A DNA stretch of 64,000 nt from Blastococcus saxobsidens (GCF_010682065.1 NZ_JAAGWG010000004.1:124001-188000), one strand, 5' to 3'; positions 34,378 through 44,607 are shown, counted from the stretch's first letter. Program-made: numbers and translations. Notes: a model not told the origin generated them from the letters alone.

Positions 34378-35300
34378 CTCTCGACCCACCCATGTTCGGT
34401 CCGCCCACCGGTCACCGGATCACGGCGCCCGGTACGGGGAGGAGCTCGTCGTTTCCCGCAGCGAGGCCTCGACGGCTCCGCTGCGGTGCTCATCGTGCCT
34501 GTTGCAGTGCCCCGTGGGGAAACCCCGTCCCCCGATGAGCTGCTGGAGCCTGCGCGGAGTGCCTGGAAGACCTCCCAGCGCAGCGTCCCCACCCAGAGTG
34601 TGGTTCAAGAATTTCTCGAGATAGCTCCCTCATCCTCGTCATCACACGTGTGGATGCTGGGGATCGGGGCCCTTTCCGCAGGTCAGCGGCCGAGTGGGGG
34701 TGTTGGCCCGCTGTGGGTGGTCAGCGTCTTCCTGTTGTCGACACGTGGACAGATCGACGGTTGTGCACCGTCGCCGTCGTTCCTCCACCTGCTGTCCCCC
34801 GTCCACCCCCGGCTCGTCCCCAGTCCGTACCCACCCCGGCGGGCTCCGGCGTCGCGGTCGGAGGCTTCCGGCCGTGCTGTAGCGCATATCTGCAGGTCAG
34901 CGGCTCGCCCGCGCGGGCGAGCGCTCGGTGGGCCGGTCGGACCGTTACCTCGAAATCGTGGCGAACGGAAGATCTCCCCAACCTGTGCACATTCCTGGGG
35001 ACAACTTCTCGATGTGTCGACCACGACCGATCGTCGTTGCGCCGTCAGCGGCCCGGAATCCTGGGCTTCCTTCCTCCCCAGGCTTCCGCACAGGTGTGGA
35101 CAACCACTTGTCGACCGCTCCGAGACGACGACCGGCACCCCCGGGAACACTCACCGTTCACCGGACGCGGCGAGCTCCGGGGCCGCCCGTGCAGCCGCCC
35201 TGGACGACCCCCGGCGGAATGTGCACGAACCGCCAGGGACGACGACACCGAGCGCTGCGGAACGACGCCGACAGGGCAGAGCTCGTCGGGCCCGTAAAGG

Positions 35301-35407
35301 CCGGGAACGGGACCCGCGAGGTCCGTCCCGAGTGGACCCGAAGGGTCGGGAACGGGACCCGCACCGTCCGTGCCGAGTGGGCCCGAAGGGTCCGCGCAGG
35401 CACGACG
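35301..35407. repeat. 45-bp tandem repeat with inverted-repeat unit
   Basis: Two adjacent units (35301-35346 and 35347-35391) share CGGGAACGGGACCCGC and GAGTGG(A/G)CCCGAAGGGT. The second folds with arms GTGCC/GGCAC (35370-35374 with 35399-35403). A related copy with GTCCC/GGGAC arms is at 46101. Confidence 0.6.
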
Positions 35408-35460
35408 AAGCGGCTCAGCGTTGCCGGGACGGCACGAGGCCGCGGTGCGGTCCGGAGCGG

Positions 35461-35512
35461 CCCCGTCCAGGGGACCGCCCCGAGCGTGCGAGGGGTGGGG
35501 AGGACGGGGTCC
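35461..35512. repeat. Intergenic hairpin repeat, copy 4
   Basis: Arms CCCCGTCC (35461-35468) and GGACGGGG (35502-35509), 33-base core. Directly after the dnaA stop. Confidence 0.75.
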
Positions 35513-35514
35513 TT

Positions 35515-37251
35515 CTACTGCCGGGCGCGGCTCTTGATGCGGGCGGTCAGCTCCGTGACCTGCGTGTACGTGGCCCGCCGCTCGCTCATCAGGTTGGTGA
35601 TCTTCTTGACCGCGTGCATGACCGTGGTGTGGTCCTTGCCGCCGAAGGAGGCGCCGATCCGGGGCAGGGAGAGCTCGGTCAGCTCGCGGCACAGGTACAT
35701 CGCGATCTGCCGGGCGTTCACCAGCGTGCGGCTTCGGTTGGTGCCCTGCAGCTCCTCCATCGTCACGGAGAAGTACTCGGCGGTCGCCGCCATGATGATC
35801 GCCGCGGTGATCTGGGGGCCCTGCTCGTCGCTGATCAGGTCCTTGAGGACGAGCTCGGCCAGCGGCAGGTCGACCTGCTGCTTGTTCAGCGAGGCGAACG
35901 CGGTGACGCGGATGAGCGCGCCCTCGAGCTCGCGGATGTTGGTCTGCACCTTGCTGGCGATGAACTCCAGCACCTGGTCGGGCACCTGCAGCCGCTCGCC
36001 CCACGCCTTCTTGCGGAGGATCGCGATGCGGGTCTCGAGGTCCGGCGCCTGGACATCGGTGATCAGGCCCCACTCGAACCGCGTGCGCAGGCGGTCCTCC
36101 AGCGTCGTCAGCTTCTTGGGCGGACGGTCGGAGGTGATCACGATCTGCTTGCTGGCGTTGTGCAGGGTGTTGAAGGTGTGGAAGAACTCCTCCTGCGTGC
36201 GCTCGGCCCGCTCGAGGAACTGGATGTCGTCGATCAGCAGGAAGTCGATGTCCCGGTAGCGACGGCGGAAGTCCTCGGCCCGGCCGGAGTGCACCAGGTT
36301 GATGAACTCGTTGGTGAACTCCTCGGTGCTGACGTAGCGCACCTTCACGTTGGGGAACATGCGCGCGGCGTAGTGGCCGATCGCGTGCAGCAGGTGGGTC
36401 TTGCCCAGCCCGGACTCGCCGTAGATGAACAGCGGGTTGTAGGCCCGCGCCGGGGCCTCGGCCACCGCGACGGCCGCGGCGTGGGCGAACCTGTTGCTGT
36501 TGCCGATGACGAAACTGTCGAAGACGTACTTGGCGTTGAGGCCGGGGTCCAGGCCGGCCGGACGCCCGCCGTCCGGACGACGGCTGCGGCCGCCGGGGGC
36601 GCCACCGCCGCGGCGCTGGTCCCCCGGGCCTGAGTCGTCGGCGAAGGGCAGCACGTCGGCGGTGCGGTCGCCGTCGGCGGACTCGCCGGCGGCCGGTCCC
36701 CACGGCGTGGTGCTCCAGTCCTCCGGCGCGCCCCGGTCGACCGGCGGACGCTGTGGGCCGTCGGCCGGGTGCAGTTCCCGGACCTGGGGGAAGTCGGCGG
36801 GCGCGGGCCGCTCCGCCGAGGCGTCGCGGTCCCAGGGGGCCGCCGTCCCCACGACGTCGCTGCGCACACCGAAGGCGCTGCGTCCGTCGTCGGCGCGGTC
36901 CCGCGTGGCGCGGTCCTCCTCGGCGCGCTGGGCCTCGGCCGCCGACCACGGCCGGCGGACCGGCTCCTCGTCGCGGGGCTCCTCCGCCTGCGGCGGCGCG
37001 TCCTCCAGCTGGACGGCGACGCGGATGTCGCGGCCGAACTGCTCGGACAGCGCCTCGGCGAGCACCCGGCGCATGCGCGACTCGAGCACCGTCTGGGTGA
37101 ACTCGTTGGGCGCGGCCAGCACCGCGGTGCCCTCGACCAGGCCCAGTGGGCGGGTCAGGTTCAGCATCGCGTTCTGCTGCGGAGACAGGCTGGTGGCCAG
37201 CCGCTCCCGGATCTGGTCCCAGACCGTTGGCAGATCCGGCGTCTCGGCCAT
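35515..37251 (-). CDS. dnaA: Chromosomal replication initiator DnaA
   Basis: 578 residues. Domain I (1-90) [20 protein letters not shown]; domain II is a long disordered linker (about 90-240, rich in Pro, Asp, Arg) as in other high-GC Actinobacteria; domain III AAA+ with Walker [16 protein letters not shown] and Walker [18 protein letters not shown]; domain IV DNA-binding helix [22 protein letters not shown] 37251 has GGGAGGA upstream. It opens oriC and regulates its own gene; DnaA-box-like sites lie in its promoter region. Confidence 0.97.
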   Translation of the reverse strand: MAETPDLPTVWDQIRERLATSLSPQQNAMLNLTRPLGLVEGTAVLAAPNEFTQTVLESRMRRVLAEALSEQFGRDIRVAVQLEDAPPQAEEPRDEEPVRRPWSAAEAQRAEEDRATRDRADDGRSAFGVRSDVVGTAAPWDRDASAERPAPADFPQVRELHPADGPQRPPVDRGAPEDWSTTPWGPAAGESADGDRTADVLPFADDSGPGDQRRGGGAPGGRSRRPDGGRPAGLDPGLNAKYVFDSFVIGNSNRFAHAAAVAVAEAPARAYNPLFIYGESGLGKTHLLHAIGHYAARMFPNVKVRYVSTEEFTNEFINLVHSGRAEDFRRRYRDIDFLLIDDIQFLERAERTQEEFFHTFNTLHNASKQIVITSDRPPKKLTTLEDRLRTRFEWGLITDVQAPDLETRIAILRKKAWGERLQVPDQVLEFIASKVQTNIRELEGALIRVTAFASLNKQQVDLPLAELVLKDLISDEQGPQITAAIIMAATAEYFSVTMEELQGTNRSRTLVNARQIAMYLCRELTELSLPRIGASFGGKDHTTVMHAVKKITNLMSERRATYTQVTELTARIKSRARQ

Positions 37252-37946
37252 GCCGTCTCGTCCTCCCATGCATTCGACCCGCGGCCGCTCCCGGTGCACC
37301 TGGCACCTCCGCACCGGCCCCGCCGCGAGCTGCGCGTCACCTCAGGATGTCCGCTGTGGACACGCGCACGCACGTGTTCCACATCGGTGTCCACAGGCTG
37401 TGCACGGTCGGCGGTGGAATGCGCCGGCCGCCCACGAAGACGGCGGCCGGATCAGCATCTCTGCTGGTCAGCGGCCTGAACAGGCGGGAGGAGGAGCGGC
37501 TCGACGGTCGGTCGACCGCCGGGGTCGGCCCGCGCGCCGTGACCCTGACGCCCGACGCGGAGCGACGGCGACGCTAACAGCTCCGTCCACAGGCGGGCAA
37601 CGACGCCGGGTGCCGTCCGACCGCCCCGGGACGGCCGGCGGCGGCGCACCGCGCGAGCCGGCTCCCGGCGCGTCGTCGGCAGCCGGCGGGCCGGGTCGGG
37701 TGACCATGGGCGGTCGGTCGCGACCGGTCACCGGCACCCACCGGTCCTCGGTTATGCTTGCCGGAGTCTGTGGACGGGTCTGCCCGTCCCCGGCCGCTGC
37801 AGCGTGCCTGCGGTGCCGGGAGCCGGTCGACCGTCCGCAGCGTTGCCTCTGGGTACCAGGAGCGGCCGTCGTGCCGGTCCGAGGCCCTGCGCGCCCCCGT
37901 CCACCGACGGGAGCGCACCGCCGATGTCGTGTAGTGGGAGTACCTC
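37252..37946. promoter_or_regulatory. dnaA/rpmH divergent promoter region
   Basis: 695 bases, no gene. DnaA-box-like sites TGTGGACAC (37355-37363) and GTGTCCACA (37387-37395) lie about 100-140 bp from the dnaA start, the layout expected for autoregulation. On the plus side TTATGCT at 37751 could be the -10 box of rpmH. Confidence 0.65.
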
Positions 37947-38084
37947 GTGAGCAAGCGCACGTTCCAGCCGAACAACCGCCGCCGGTCCAAGACCCACGGC
38001 TTCCGGCTGCGGATGCGTACCCGCGCGGGCCGGGCCATCCTGGCCGGCCGTCGGCGCAAGGGCCGCGAGAAGCTCTCCGCCTGA
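37947..38084 (+). CDS. rpmH: 50S ribosomal protein L34
   Basis: 45 residues, basic; [20 protein letters not shown] and [17 protein letters not shown] are invariant family parts. GTG 37947. First gene of the rpmH-rnpA-yidD-yidC-jag-rsmG run. Confidence 0.98.
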   Translation: MSKRTFQPNNRRRSKTHGFRLRMRTRAGRAILAGRRRKGREKLSA

Positions 38085-38085
38085 C

Positions 38086-38466
38086 GTGCTGCCAGCGCAG
38101 GCACGCCTGCGCCGGCGCCCGGAGTTCAGCGCCGTCGTCCGATCCGGCCGGCGTGCCGGGCGACCGACCATGGTGCTGCACTACCTCTCCGAACGGCCCG
38201 GGCAGCCGGCCGGTGACCTCGCGTCCCCGGCGGCTGCGCGGGCCGGTTTCGTGGTCGGCAAGAGCGTGGGCAACTCGGTGGTGCGCCACCGGGTGACCCG
38301 GCGTCTGCGCGCCGTCGTCCGGGACGAGCTCGTCCGGCTGCCCGTCGGTGCCGACCTGGTGGTGCGTGCGCGGCCGGAGGCCGCCGACGCCGACTCCGCC
38401 GCCCTCCGCCGCGACCTCGCCTCGGGCCTGGACCGGCTCCTGGGCGACCGGGTGCGCACCCGATGA
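38086..38466 (+). CDS. rnpA: Ribonuclease P protein component
   Basis: 126 residues. Basic protein partner of RNase P RNA in 5' tRNA maturation. Family pattern: LRRRPEFSAVVRSGRRAGR, then GFVVGKSVGNSVVRHRVTRR with the RNR-like motif (RHRVTRRLR), and VVRARPEAA. GTG 38086 is one base past the rpmH stop. Confidence 0.95.
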   Translation: MLPAQARLRRRPEFSAVVRSGRRAGRPTMVLHYLSERPGQPAGDLASPAAARAGFVVGKSVGNSVVRHRVTRRLRAVVRDELVRLPVGADLVVRARPEAADADSAALRRDLASGLDRLLGDRVRTR

Positions 38467-38855
38467 GCGAGCAGGCGGCCGCGGGCCGCCGGTCCCCCGT
38501 CGCCCGCGTGCTGCTGCGCGCGGTGGGCTTCTACTCGCGGGCGATCAGCCCGGCGCTCCCGCCGCGCTGCCGGTTCCACCCCACGTGCAGCGCCTACGCC
38601 GCGGAGGCCGTGGCGGTGCACGGTGCCGGTCGCGGTTCCTGGCTGGCCCTGGTGCGGCTGGTCAAGTGCGCACCGTGGCACCCGGGCGGGGTCGACCTGG
38701 TGCCGCCCGCCCGGCGGCCCGGTGGAACCGCGCCGGTCGCCCACTCGTCCAGAACTGCGGTGTCCCGTTCCGGAACGCCGACCGATGGCCCGGGCCCCGT
38801 CCCGGCCTCCCCACCGGCTCCCGGCCGGGCGAACGAGGAGACCTTCGTTGCTTGA
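38463..38855 (+). CDS. yidD: Membrane protein insertion factor YidD
   Basis: 130 residues. Core RAISPALPPRCRFHPTCSAY and a second Cys-containing part VKCAPWHPGGVDLVPP are diagnostic. A Pro/Ser-rich tail (85-130) is extra. It assists YidC. ATG overlaps the rnpA stop (ATGA) and its 3' end overlaps the yidC start by 8 bases. Confidence 0.95.
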   Translation: MSEQAAAGRRSPVARVLLRAVGFYSRAISPALPPRCRFHPTCSAYAAEAVAVHGAGRGSWLALVRLVKCAPWHPGGVDLVPPARRPGGTAPVAHSSRTAVSRSGTPTDGPGPVPASPPAPGRANEETFVA

Positions 38856-39915
38856 CTGGCTGTACACCGCCATCTCCTGGGTGATGGCCCGGTGGCACTC
38901 GCTGTGGGACGCCGCCTTCGGCAACCCGGCCCCGGAGAGCGGCCTGTCCGGGCTGTCCTGGGTCCTGGCGATCGTGTTCCTGGTCGTCACGATCCGGTTG
39001 ATCCTGTTCCCGCTGTTCGTCAAGCAGGTCAAGTCCCAGCGGGCGATGCAGGAGCTCCAGCCGGAGCTGCAGAAGCTGCGCAAGCAGTACGGCAGCGACC
39101 GTCAGGGCCTGGCCGTGGCGATGCAGCAGCTGCAGAAGGAGCGCGGCGTCAACCCGCTGGCCGGCTGCCTGCCGATCCTCCCGCAGATTCCGATCTTCCT
39201 GTCGCTCTTCCACGTCCTGCGGCGGCTGGCCCCGGACAAGCAGGGGCTGTACTCCTGGTCGAACGAGCTGACCGACCAGGCCGCGCGGGCCAAGCTGTTC
39301 GGCGCCCCGATCTCCGCGTCGTTCAACATGAGCGGCGACAAGGAGCGGGCGATCCTGGAGATCGCCAGCTACGGCACGATCCGCACCGTCGCCTTCGTGC
39401 TGATCCTGGTCATGGTCGCGACCACGTACTTCACGCAGAAGCAGATCATGGCGCGCTCCGGCCCGGTCGAGGGTCAGGCCGCGATGGTCCAGAAGCTGAT
39501 GCTCTACGGCGTCCCGATCAGCCTCTTCGTCTCGGGCTTCATCTTCCCGATCGGCGTGCTCATCTACTGGATGGTGAACAACCTCTGGACGCTGGGCCAG
39601 CAGTTCTTCATCCTGCGCAAGATGCCGCCGCCCGGATCGGCTGCTGCCAAAGGGAAGGCCGACGCCGACAAGCCGGTGATCGACCCGCGCACGCTCGCCC
39701 CGAAGCCCGGCGCCAAGCCGGTCCGGCCGAAGCCCGGCCGCCCCGCCGCGCCGACGGTGGCCCCGGCCAGCACGGTCGACGGCACCCCCGGCGACCCGGC
39801 CCCGGACGCCGCGCCGCCCACCGGCGCGACGGCGTCCCGGAACGGCTCGGGCGGCGGTTCCCGCCCGGGGGCGGGCCAGGGCCCGGCGAACCGCGGCAAG
39901 CGCAAGCGTCGCTGA
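38848..39915 (+). CDS. yidC: Membrane protein insertase YidC
   Basis: 355 residues, Oxa1/YidC family, inserting proteins into the cytoplasmic membrane. TTG 38848 has GAGGAG at 7-base spacing and starts LLDWLYTAISWVMARWH. Five hydrophobic helices; ILFPLFVKQVKSQRAMQELQ and GCLPILPQIPIFLSLFHVLR carry the conserved cytosolic and groove parts. The 80-residue tail is Pro/Ala/Lys-rich and ends KRKRR, typical of Gram-positive actinobacterial YidC. Confidence 0.96.
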   Translation: MLDWLYTAISWVMARWHSLWDAAFGNPAPESGLSGLSWVLAIVFLVVTIRLILFPLFVKQVKSQRAMQELQPELQKLRKQYGSDRQGLAVAMQQLQKERGVNPLAGCLPILPQIPIFLSLFHVLRRLAPDKQGLYSWSNELTDQAARAKLFGAPISASFNMSGDKERAILEIASYGTIRTVAFVLILVMVATTYFTQKQIMARSGPVEGQAAMVQKLMLYGVPISLFVSGFIFPIGVLIYWMVNNLWTLGQQFFILRKMPPPGSAAAKGKADADKPVIDPRTLAPKPGAKPVRPKPGRPAAPTVAPASTVDGTPGDPAPDAAPPTGATASRNGSGGGSRPGAGQGPANRGKRKRR

Positions 39916-39997
39916 CCCCGCCGCTCCCCCGCCGGCACGTCCGGCACATCGACCACCGGGTACGCCCGGCCGCCGCACAGACCTGGGAGGAACACCC

Positions 39998-40600
39998 GTG
40001 AGTGCTCCGCAGCAGTCCACGACCGACAGCCAGCCCGCCCTTCCCGACGCCGACGCCGGCAGCGACGACGCCGTCGTCGACGCCGTCGACCTCGAGACGG
40101 ACGGGGCCGATGCGACGGACGGGGTGCGAGGGACCGGCGACGACCACCTGGTGCGCGAGGGGGACGTCGCCGGTGACTACCTCGAGCGCCTACTGGACAT
40201 CCTCGACGTCGACGGCGACATCGACCTCGACGTGGAGGGCGACCGCGCCTCCGTGGCGATCGTCGGGGGCCGGCTGAACGACCTCATCGGCCCCGACGGC
40301 GCCACCCTGGAGGCCCTGCAGGAGCTGACCCGGCTCGCCGTCGCCCAGTCGACCGGTGTCCGCAGCCGCCTGATGCTCGACGTCGGTGGCTACCGGGCCA
40401 CGCGCCGGGCCGACCTGACCGCACTGGCCGGCGAGACCGCGCGGCGGGTCTCCTCGAGCCGCCAGCCGGAGCGGCTCAGCCCGATGAACCCGTTCGAGCG
40501 CAAGGTCGTCCACGACGTCATCGCCTCGGTCGCCGGGGTGCACAGCGAGTCGGAGGGCGAGGAGCCCAACCGCCGCGTCGTGGTCCTGCCCGACAGGTGA
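39998..40600 (+). CDS. jag: Jag/KhpB-type RNA-binding protein (KH and R3H)
   Basis: 200 residues. Acidic N-terminus (1-55), KH-like domain (about 60-125: LDIDLDVEGDRASVAIVGGR), R3H domain (about 130-195: RRADLTALAGETARRV, RLSPMNPFERKVVHDVIA, GEEPNRRVVV). It binds RNA and affects cell shape and division in other Gram-positives. GTG 39998 follows GGGAGG. Confidence 0.93.
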   Translation: MSAPQQSTTDSQPALPDADAGSDDAVVDAVDLETDGADATDGVRGTGDDHLVREGDVAGDYLERLLDILDVDGDIDLDVEGDRASVAIVGGRLNDLIGPDGATLEALQELTRLAVAQSTGVRSRLMLDVGGYRATRRADLTALAGETARRVSSSRQPERLSPMNPFERKVVHDVIASVAGVHSESEGEEPNRRVVVLPDR

Positions 40601-41268
40601 CCGACGGTTCCCCGGACGGGGTCGCCGTCCCCCCGGAGCCACCCGCCACGGCGGCGGGCGTCTTCGGGGACGCACTCCCGGCCGCGCAGCGCTACGTCGC
40701 GCGCCTGGCCACCGACGGGGTGACGCGCGGGCTGATCGGCCCCCGCGAGGTGTCCCGGCTGTGGGAGCGGCACGTCCTCAACAGCGCGGCCGTCGCCGAG
40801 GCCGTCCCCGCCGGTGCCCGCGTCGTGGACGTGGGCAGCGGTGCGGGCCTGCCCGGTATCCCGCTGGGCCTGGCGCGGCCGGATGTCACGCTCACCCTCG
40901 TGGAGCCGATGGCCCGGCGGGTGGAGTTCCTCGAGGAGGCCGTCGCGGACCTCGCCGGCTCGTCGTCCTGGCGGGTGGTCCGCGGCCGCGCCGAGGACCG
41001 CGGTGTCGTCTCGTCGGTGGGCCCGGTGGACGTCGTCACCGCACGGGCGGTCGCGCCGCTCCCCCGGCTCGTCGGCTGGTGCCGCGGACTGCTGCGCCCG
41101 GGCGCCCAGCTGGTGGCCCTGGTGGGTGCGCGCGCACTGGAGGAGCTGCCCCAGCTGGTCCCCGAGCTGCGCGCGGCGGGCATGCGCGACATCGAGCCGC
41201 GGGCAGTCGGTGCATCGCTGGGGGACGCTGCCACTACCGTGGTGGTCATGACGCGTGGAGAGCGGTGA
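40597..41268 (+). CDS. rsmG: 16S rRNA (guanine527-N7)-methyltransferase
   Basis: 223 residues, SAM-dependent. Motifs: RLWERHVLNSAAVAEAVPAG, VVDVGSGAGLPGIPLGLARP (SAM site) and VTARAVAPLPRLVGWC. It overlaps the jag stop by 4 bases (GTGA). Loss of this enzyme is a known cause of low-level streptomycin resistance in other bacteria. Confidence 0.95.
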   Translation: MTDGSPDGVAVPPEPPATAAGVFGDALPAAQRYVARLATDGVTRGLIGPREVSRLWERHVLNSAAVAEAVPAGARVVDVGSGAGLPGIPLGLARPDVTLTLVEPMARRVEFLEEAVADLAGSSSWRVVRGRAEDRGVVSSVGPVDVVTARAVAPLPRLVGWCRGLLRPGAQLVALVGARALEELPQLVPELRAAGMRDIEPRAVGASLGDAATTVVVMTRGER

Positions 41269-41282
41269 CATCGGGTTCGTCC

Positions 41283-41336
41283 GGCCCTCTGCAGGGGCCC
41301 GCAGCGAGCATGCGAGCCGCGGGGGGCGGAGGGTCC
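41283..41336. repeat. Intergenic hairpin repeat, copy 5
   Basis: Arms GCCCTCTGC (41284-41292) and GCGGAGGGT (41326-41334) pair with two G-U wobbles; 33-base core. Just after rsmG and before parS. Confidence 0.7.
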
Positions 41337-41342
41337 TTAGTC

Positions 41343-41390
41343 TGTTCCACGTGGAACAGGACAGTGTTCCCAACCCGTTCCACGTGAAAC
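41343..41390. promoter_or_regulatory. parS: Two parS sites in front of parA
   Basis: TGTTCCACGTGGAACA (41343-41358, perfect palindrome) and GTTCCACGTGAAAC (41377-41390, one arm changed). They match the ParB target family and lie 22 bases upstream of parA, so they may also control the parAB promoter. Confidence 0.9.
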
Positions 41391-41412
41391 GCCGGCACAG
41401 GAAGGACCCGCG

Positions 41413-42468
41413 ATGACCGACCCGGGCGAGCGGCTGCGCAGCAGCCTCGCCGCTGACCAGTCGTCGACCGAGTCCACCGCCGGCGGGATGGCCGACTTCG
41501 ACAGCCCGATCGCGATGGAGGCGCTGCGCGCCACCCGCGTGCTGCACGCCGCCCACCAGGAGCCTTTCCCCGCACCGGGGCGCATCCGGGTCATCACCAT
41601 CGCCAACCAGAAGGGCGGGGTCGGCAAGACCACGTCCACGGTCAACCTCGGCGTGGCCCTCGCTCTCTACGGCCTCCGGACGCTGGTCATCGACCTGGAC
41701 CCCCAGGGCAACGCCAGCACCGCCCTCGGGGTCGACCACACAGTCGGCACGCCGTCCATCTACGACGCCCTCGTCGGGGACAGCACCCTGTCGGAGGTCG
41801 TGCACCCGACGACGGCCAGCCCGAACCTGCTGTGCGTGCCGGCCACCATCGACCTGGCCGGCGCCGAGATCGAGCTGGTGTCGGTCGTCGCCCGCGAGCA
41901 CCGCCTGCGCCGCGCGATCGAGGCCTACGTGGCGGCTCTCCCCCGCGAGCGGCGCCCGCACTACGTCCTCATCGACTGCCCGCCGTCCCTGGGTCTCCTG
42001 ACGCTCAACGCGCTGGTGGCCGGGGACGAGGTGCTCATCCCCATCCAGTGCGAGTACTACGCGCTGGAGGGCCTGGGCCAGCTGCTCAACAACATCGACC
42101 TGGTCCGCCAGCACCTGAACCCGGGGATCGCGGTGCGGACCATCCTGCTGACCATGTACGACGGGCGAACGAGGCTGGCCGACCAGGTGGCCGACGAGGT
42201 GCGCAACCACTTCGGCGAGCTCGTCCTGGAGGCGGTCATCCCGCGGAACGTCCGGGTGTCCGAGGCGCCCGGCTACGGGCAGTCGGTGCTGACCTACGAC
42301 CCCGGCTCCCGTGGATCGACCAGCTACGTCGAGGCCGCCCGCCAGCTGGCCGAGCGCGGGGTGGACCTGCCGCCGCTCGCCGCCACCCACGGCGCGGGCG
42401 GAACCCCGGTCGGCGCACTCGCCTTCGGTGAGACGGCGGAGCCGTTCCGCACCCAGGAATCCCAGTGA
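41413..42468 (+). CDS. parA: Chromosome partitioning ATPase ParA (Soj)
   Basis: 351 residues. Residues 1-55 are a disordered leader; deviant Walker [17 protein letters not shown], Walker A' [15 protein letters not shown], Walker [18 protein letters not shown]. It forms ATP-dependent DNA-bound dimers that pull ParB-parS complexes apart. Confidence 0.96.
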   Translation: MTDPGERLRSSLAADQSSTESTAGGMADFDSPIAMEALRATRVLHAAHQEPFPAPGRIRVITIANQKGGVGKTTSTVNLGVALALYGLRTLVIDLDPQGNASTALGVDHTVGTPSIYDALVGDSTLSEVVHPTTASPNLLCVPATIDLAGAEIELVSVVAREHRLRRAIEAYVAALPRERRPHYVLIDCPPSLGLLTLNALVAGDEVLIPIQCEYYALEGLGQLLNNIDLVRQHLNPGIAVRTILLTMYDGRTRLADQVADEVRNHFGELVLEAVIPRNVRVSEAPGYGQSVLTYDPGSRGSTSYVEAARQLAERGVDLPPLAATHGAGGTPVGALAFGETAEPFRTQESQ

Positions 42469-42493
42469 GCAGCACTCCCGACGAGGAGCAGTC

Positions 42494-43534
42494 ATGACCA
42501 AGCGAGGCGGCCTGGGACGTGGGCTGGCGGCGCTCATCCCGACCGGTCCCCCGCCGACGCCCGCACCGGCGCCGGCACCCTCGGCGCCCGCGAGCGAGCC
42601 GGCGCCGGAGGCGCGATCGGGTGACGGGTCGTCCCCGTCCGCCGAGCCGGCGACGCAGTCCTCCCCGGTGAGCCTGGTGCCGGCACCGGCCGCCGTGCCG
42701 GAGCCCGCCGTGGGCGTACCGGGGGCGCAGCTCCGCGAGGTCGCCGTCGACGACGTCGTCCCCAACCCCAAGCAGCCGCGCCAGGTCTTCGACGACGAGG
42801 CCCTGGAGGAGCTGACGCACAGCGTCCGGGAGTTCGGCCTGCTGCAGCCGATCGTCGTCCGCGAGGCGGGCGAGGGGCGCTACGAGCTGATCATGGGAGA
42901 GCGCCGGCTCCGGGCCGCCCGCGCCGCCGGCCTGGGGACCGTGCCGGCCATCGTCCGGGACACCACCGACGACGCGATGCTCCGGGACGCCCTCCTGGAG
43001 AACATCCACCGGGTGCAGCTCAACCCGCTGGAGGAGGCCGCGGCCTACCAGCAGCTGCTGGAGGAGTTCGGTGCCACCCACGAGGAGCTGGCCAGCCGCA
43101 TCGGCCGCAGCCGCTCGCAGGTCACCAACACCATCCGGCTGATGAAGCTCCCGGTGAAGGTGCAGACACGGGTCGCCGCGGGCGTCATCTCGGCCGGCCA
43201 CGCCCGGGCGCTGCTGGGGCTCTCGGACCCGGCCGCGCAGGACGCCCTGGCGACCCGCATCGTCGCCGAGGGGCTGTCGGTGCGCGCCACGGAGGAGGCG
43301 GTCGCGATGGCCGCCGCCGAGGAGCCGGCCGCCAAGCGGCGCACCCGGCGCATCTCGGCCCCCGGCGTCGAGGAGCTCGGCTCCCGGCTCTCCGACATGT
43401 TCGAGACCAAGGTGAAGATCCAGATCGGCAGGTCCAAGGGCAAGATCGTCGTCGAGTTCGGTTCGGTCGACGACCTCCAGCGGATCATCGGCGTCATGGC
43501 ACCGGACATCACCGGACGGCGCCCCGACGCCTGA
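42494..43534 (+). CDS. parB: Chromosome partitioning protein ParB (Spo0J)
   Basis: 346 residues. A short ParA-stimulating peptide ([15 protein letters not shown]), a Pro/Ala linker, the CTP-binding ParB/Srx fold with [16 protein letters not shown] with [20 protein letters not shown], and a C-terminal dimer domain. ATG 42494 is 25 bases after parA. Confidence 0.96.
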   Translation: MTKRGGLGRGLAALIPTGPPPTPAPAPAPSAPASEPAPEARSGDGSSPSAEPATQSSPVSLVPAPAAVPEPAVGVPGAQLREVAVDDVVPNPKQPRQVFDDEALEELTHSVREFGLLQPIVVREAGEGRYELIMGERRLRAARAAGLGTVPAIVRDTTDDAMLRDALLENIHRVQLNPLEEAAAYQQLLEEFGATHEELASRIGRSRSQVTNTIRLMKLPVKVQTRVAAGVISAGHARALLGLSDPAAQDALATRIVAEGLSVRATEEAVAMAAAEEPAAKRRTRRISAPGVEELGSRLSDMFETKVKIQIGRSKGKIVVEFGSVDDLQRIIGVMAPDITGRRPDA

Positions 43535-43556
43535 TCAGCCTCGTCCAGGCAGCAAA

Positions 43557-43589
43557 CAGGGCCCTTACGTCACTGACGTAAGGGCCCTG
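43557..43589. terminator. Bidirectional terminator between parB and ddl
   Basis: 16-bp palindromic stem CAGGGCCCTTACGTCA and its complement around one central C. It lies between convergent genes. Confidence 0.85.
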
Positions 43590-43611
43590 TGTCGACTGGG
43601 GCGGGTGGGGC

Positions 43612-44607
43612 TCAGCCCTGGGCCGCCGCCCGGCGAGCGAGCAGCCGCGCCAGGACGTCGCCGAGGTCGTGCCCGGCCGCCTCGACCGCCATCGGGAACA
43701 TCGACGTCTCGGTGAGGCCCGGCGAGACGTTCACCTCCAGGAAGTGCACCTCGCCGTCCGGGGTGACGATGGCGTCGGTGCGGGACAGGTCGGCCAGGCC
43801 GAGCGCCTCGTGCACGCGGACCGCCATCGCGGCCGCCCGCTCTGCGACGTCGTCCGGGAGCTGCGCCGGGGTGTGGTACTCGGTGAGGCCGGGGCTGTAC
43901 CGGGAGGCGTAGTCGAAGACGCCGGACTCCGGTTCGATCTCCACCGCCGGCAGGGCCTGCGGCCCGTCCCCGAGGTCGACGACGGCCAGGGCGACCTCGA
44001 CGCCGTCGACGTAGCGCTCCACCATGACGGTGTCGCCGTAGGCGAAGCAGCTGACCATGGCCGCCGGCAGGTCCTCCACCCGGCTGACCTTCTGCACGCC
44101 CAGGGCGGACCCACCGGAGGCCGGCTTGACCATCAGCGGCAGCCCGAGCCGGGCCACCATGAGGTCCAGGACCGCACCGGCACCGAGCTCGCGGAAGGTG
44201 CTGTGCGGCAGGGCCACCCAGTCGGGGGTGGCCACGCCGGCGGAGGCGACCACGGACTTCGCCGCCGGCTTGTCCCACGCCAGCCGGCAGGCCGAGGCGC
44301 GCGAGCCGACGTAGGGGACCCCGGCGAGGTCGAGCACCGCGCGCAGGGCGCCGTCCTCCCCCGTTGCGCCGTGCAGCGCGATGAACACCGCGTCGGCCGG
44401 GGCGGCGGCCAGCCCGGGCAGCAGCTCGGCGTCGGCGTCGCGCAGCTCGGCGTCCAGCCCGCGGCGGGTCAGCTCCTCGACCACCTGGGTGCCCGAGGAG
44501 AGGCTGACCTCGCGTTCGAAGGTGAGCCCCCCGGCCAGGACGACGGCGCGCAGCGGGTGCGCCGAGGTTGCGTCGGCGCGCTCGGGGGCCGGTGCCTGCT
44601 CGCTCAT
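43612..44607 (-). CDS. D-alanine--D-alanine ligase family protein (ATP-grasp)
   Basis: 331 residues. N-terminal AVVLAGGLTFEREVSLSSG, FIALHGATGEDGALRAVLDL, then ATP-grasp core VKPASGGSALGVQKV, and the metal/ATP end HFLEVNVSPGLTETSMFPM. It probably joins two D-Ala for peptidoglycan, but a family member making another dipeptide bond is possible because a dedicated ddl often lies elsewhere. ATG overlaps the aminotransferase stop by 4 bases. Confidence 0.88.
   Translation of the reverse strand: MSEQAPAPERADATSAHPLRAVVLAGGLTFEREVSLSSGTQVVEELTRRGLDAELRDADAELLPGLAAAPADAVFIALHGATGEDGALRAVLDLAGVPYVGSRASACRLAWDKPAAKSVVASAGVATPDWVALPHSTFRELGAGAVLDLMVARLGLPLMVKPASGGSALGVQKVSRVEDLPAAMVSCFAYGDTVMVERYVDGVEVALAVVDLGDGPQALPAVEIEPESGVFDYASRYSPGLTEYHTPAQLPDDVAERAAAMAVRVHEALGLADLSRTDAIVTPDGEVHFLEVNVSPGLTETSMFPMAVEAAGHDLGDVLARLLARRAAAQG

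Larger units (their letters stand above)
34378..35514. other. oriC: Chromosomal replication origin region (oriC), dnaA-dnaN spacer
   Basis: 1137 bases without a gene between dnaN and dnaA, the usual actinobacterial origin position. DnaA-box-like 9-mers: TGTGGATGC (34649), TTGTCGACA (34735), CGTGGACAG (34744), TGGGGACAA (34996), perfect TGTGGACAA (35095) and TTGTCGACC (35108). The flanks are less GC-rich than the genes. The dnaA-side third (35280-35512) is repeats and a terminator hairpin. Confidence 0.85.

Noticed and set aside
33133-36633. 1166-residue plus-strand frame through oriC and dnaA
   Set aside because: Antisense to dnaN and dnaA and crosses the origin; no motif.
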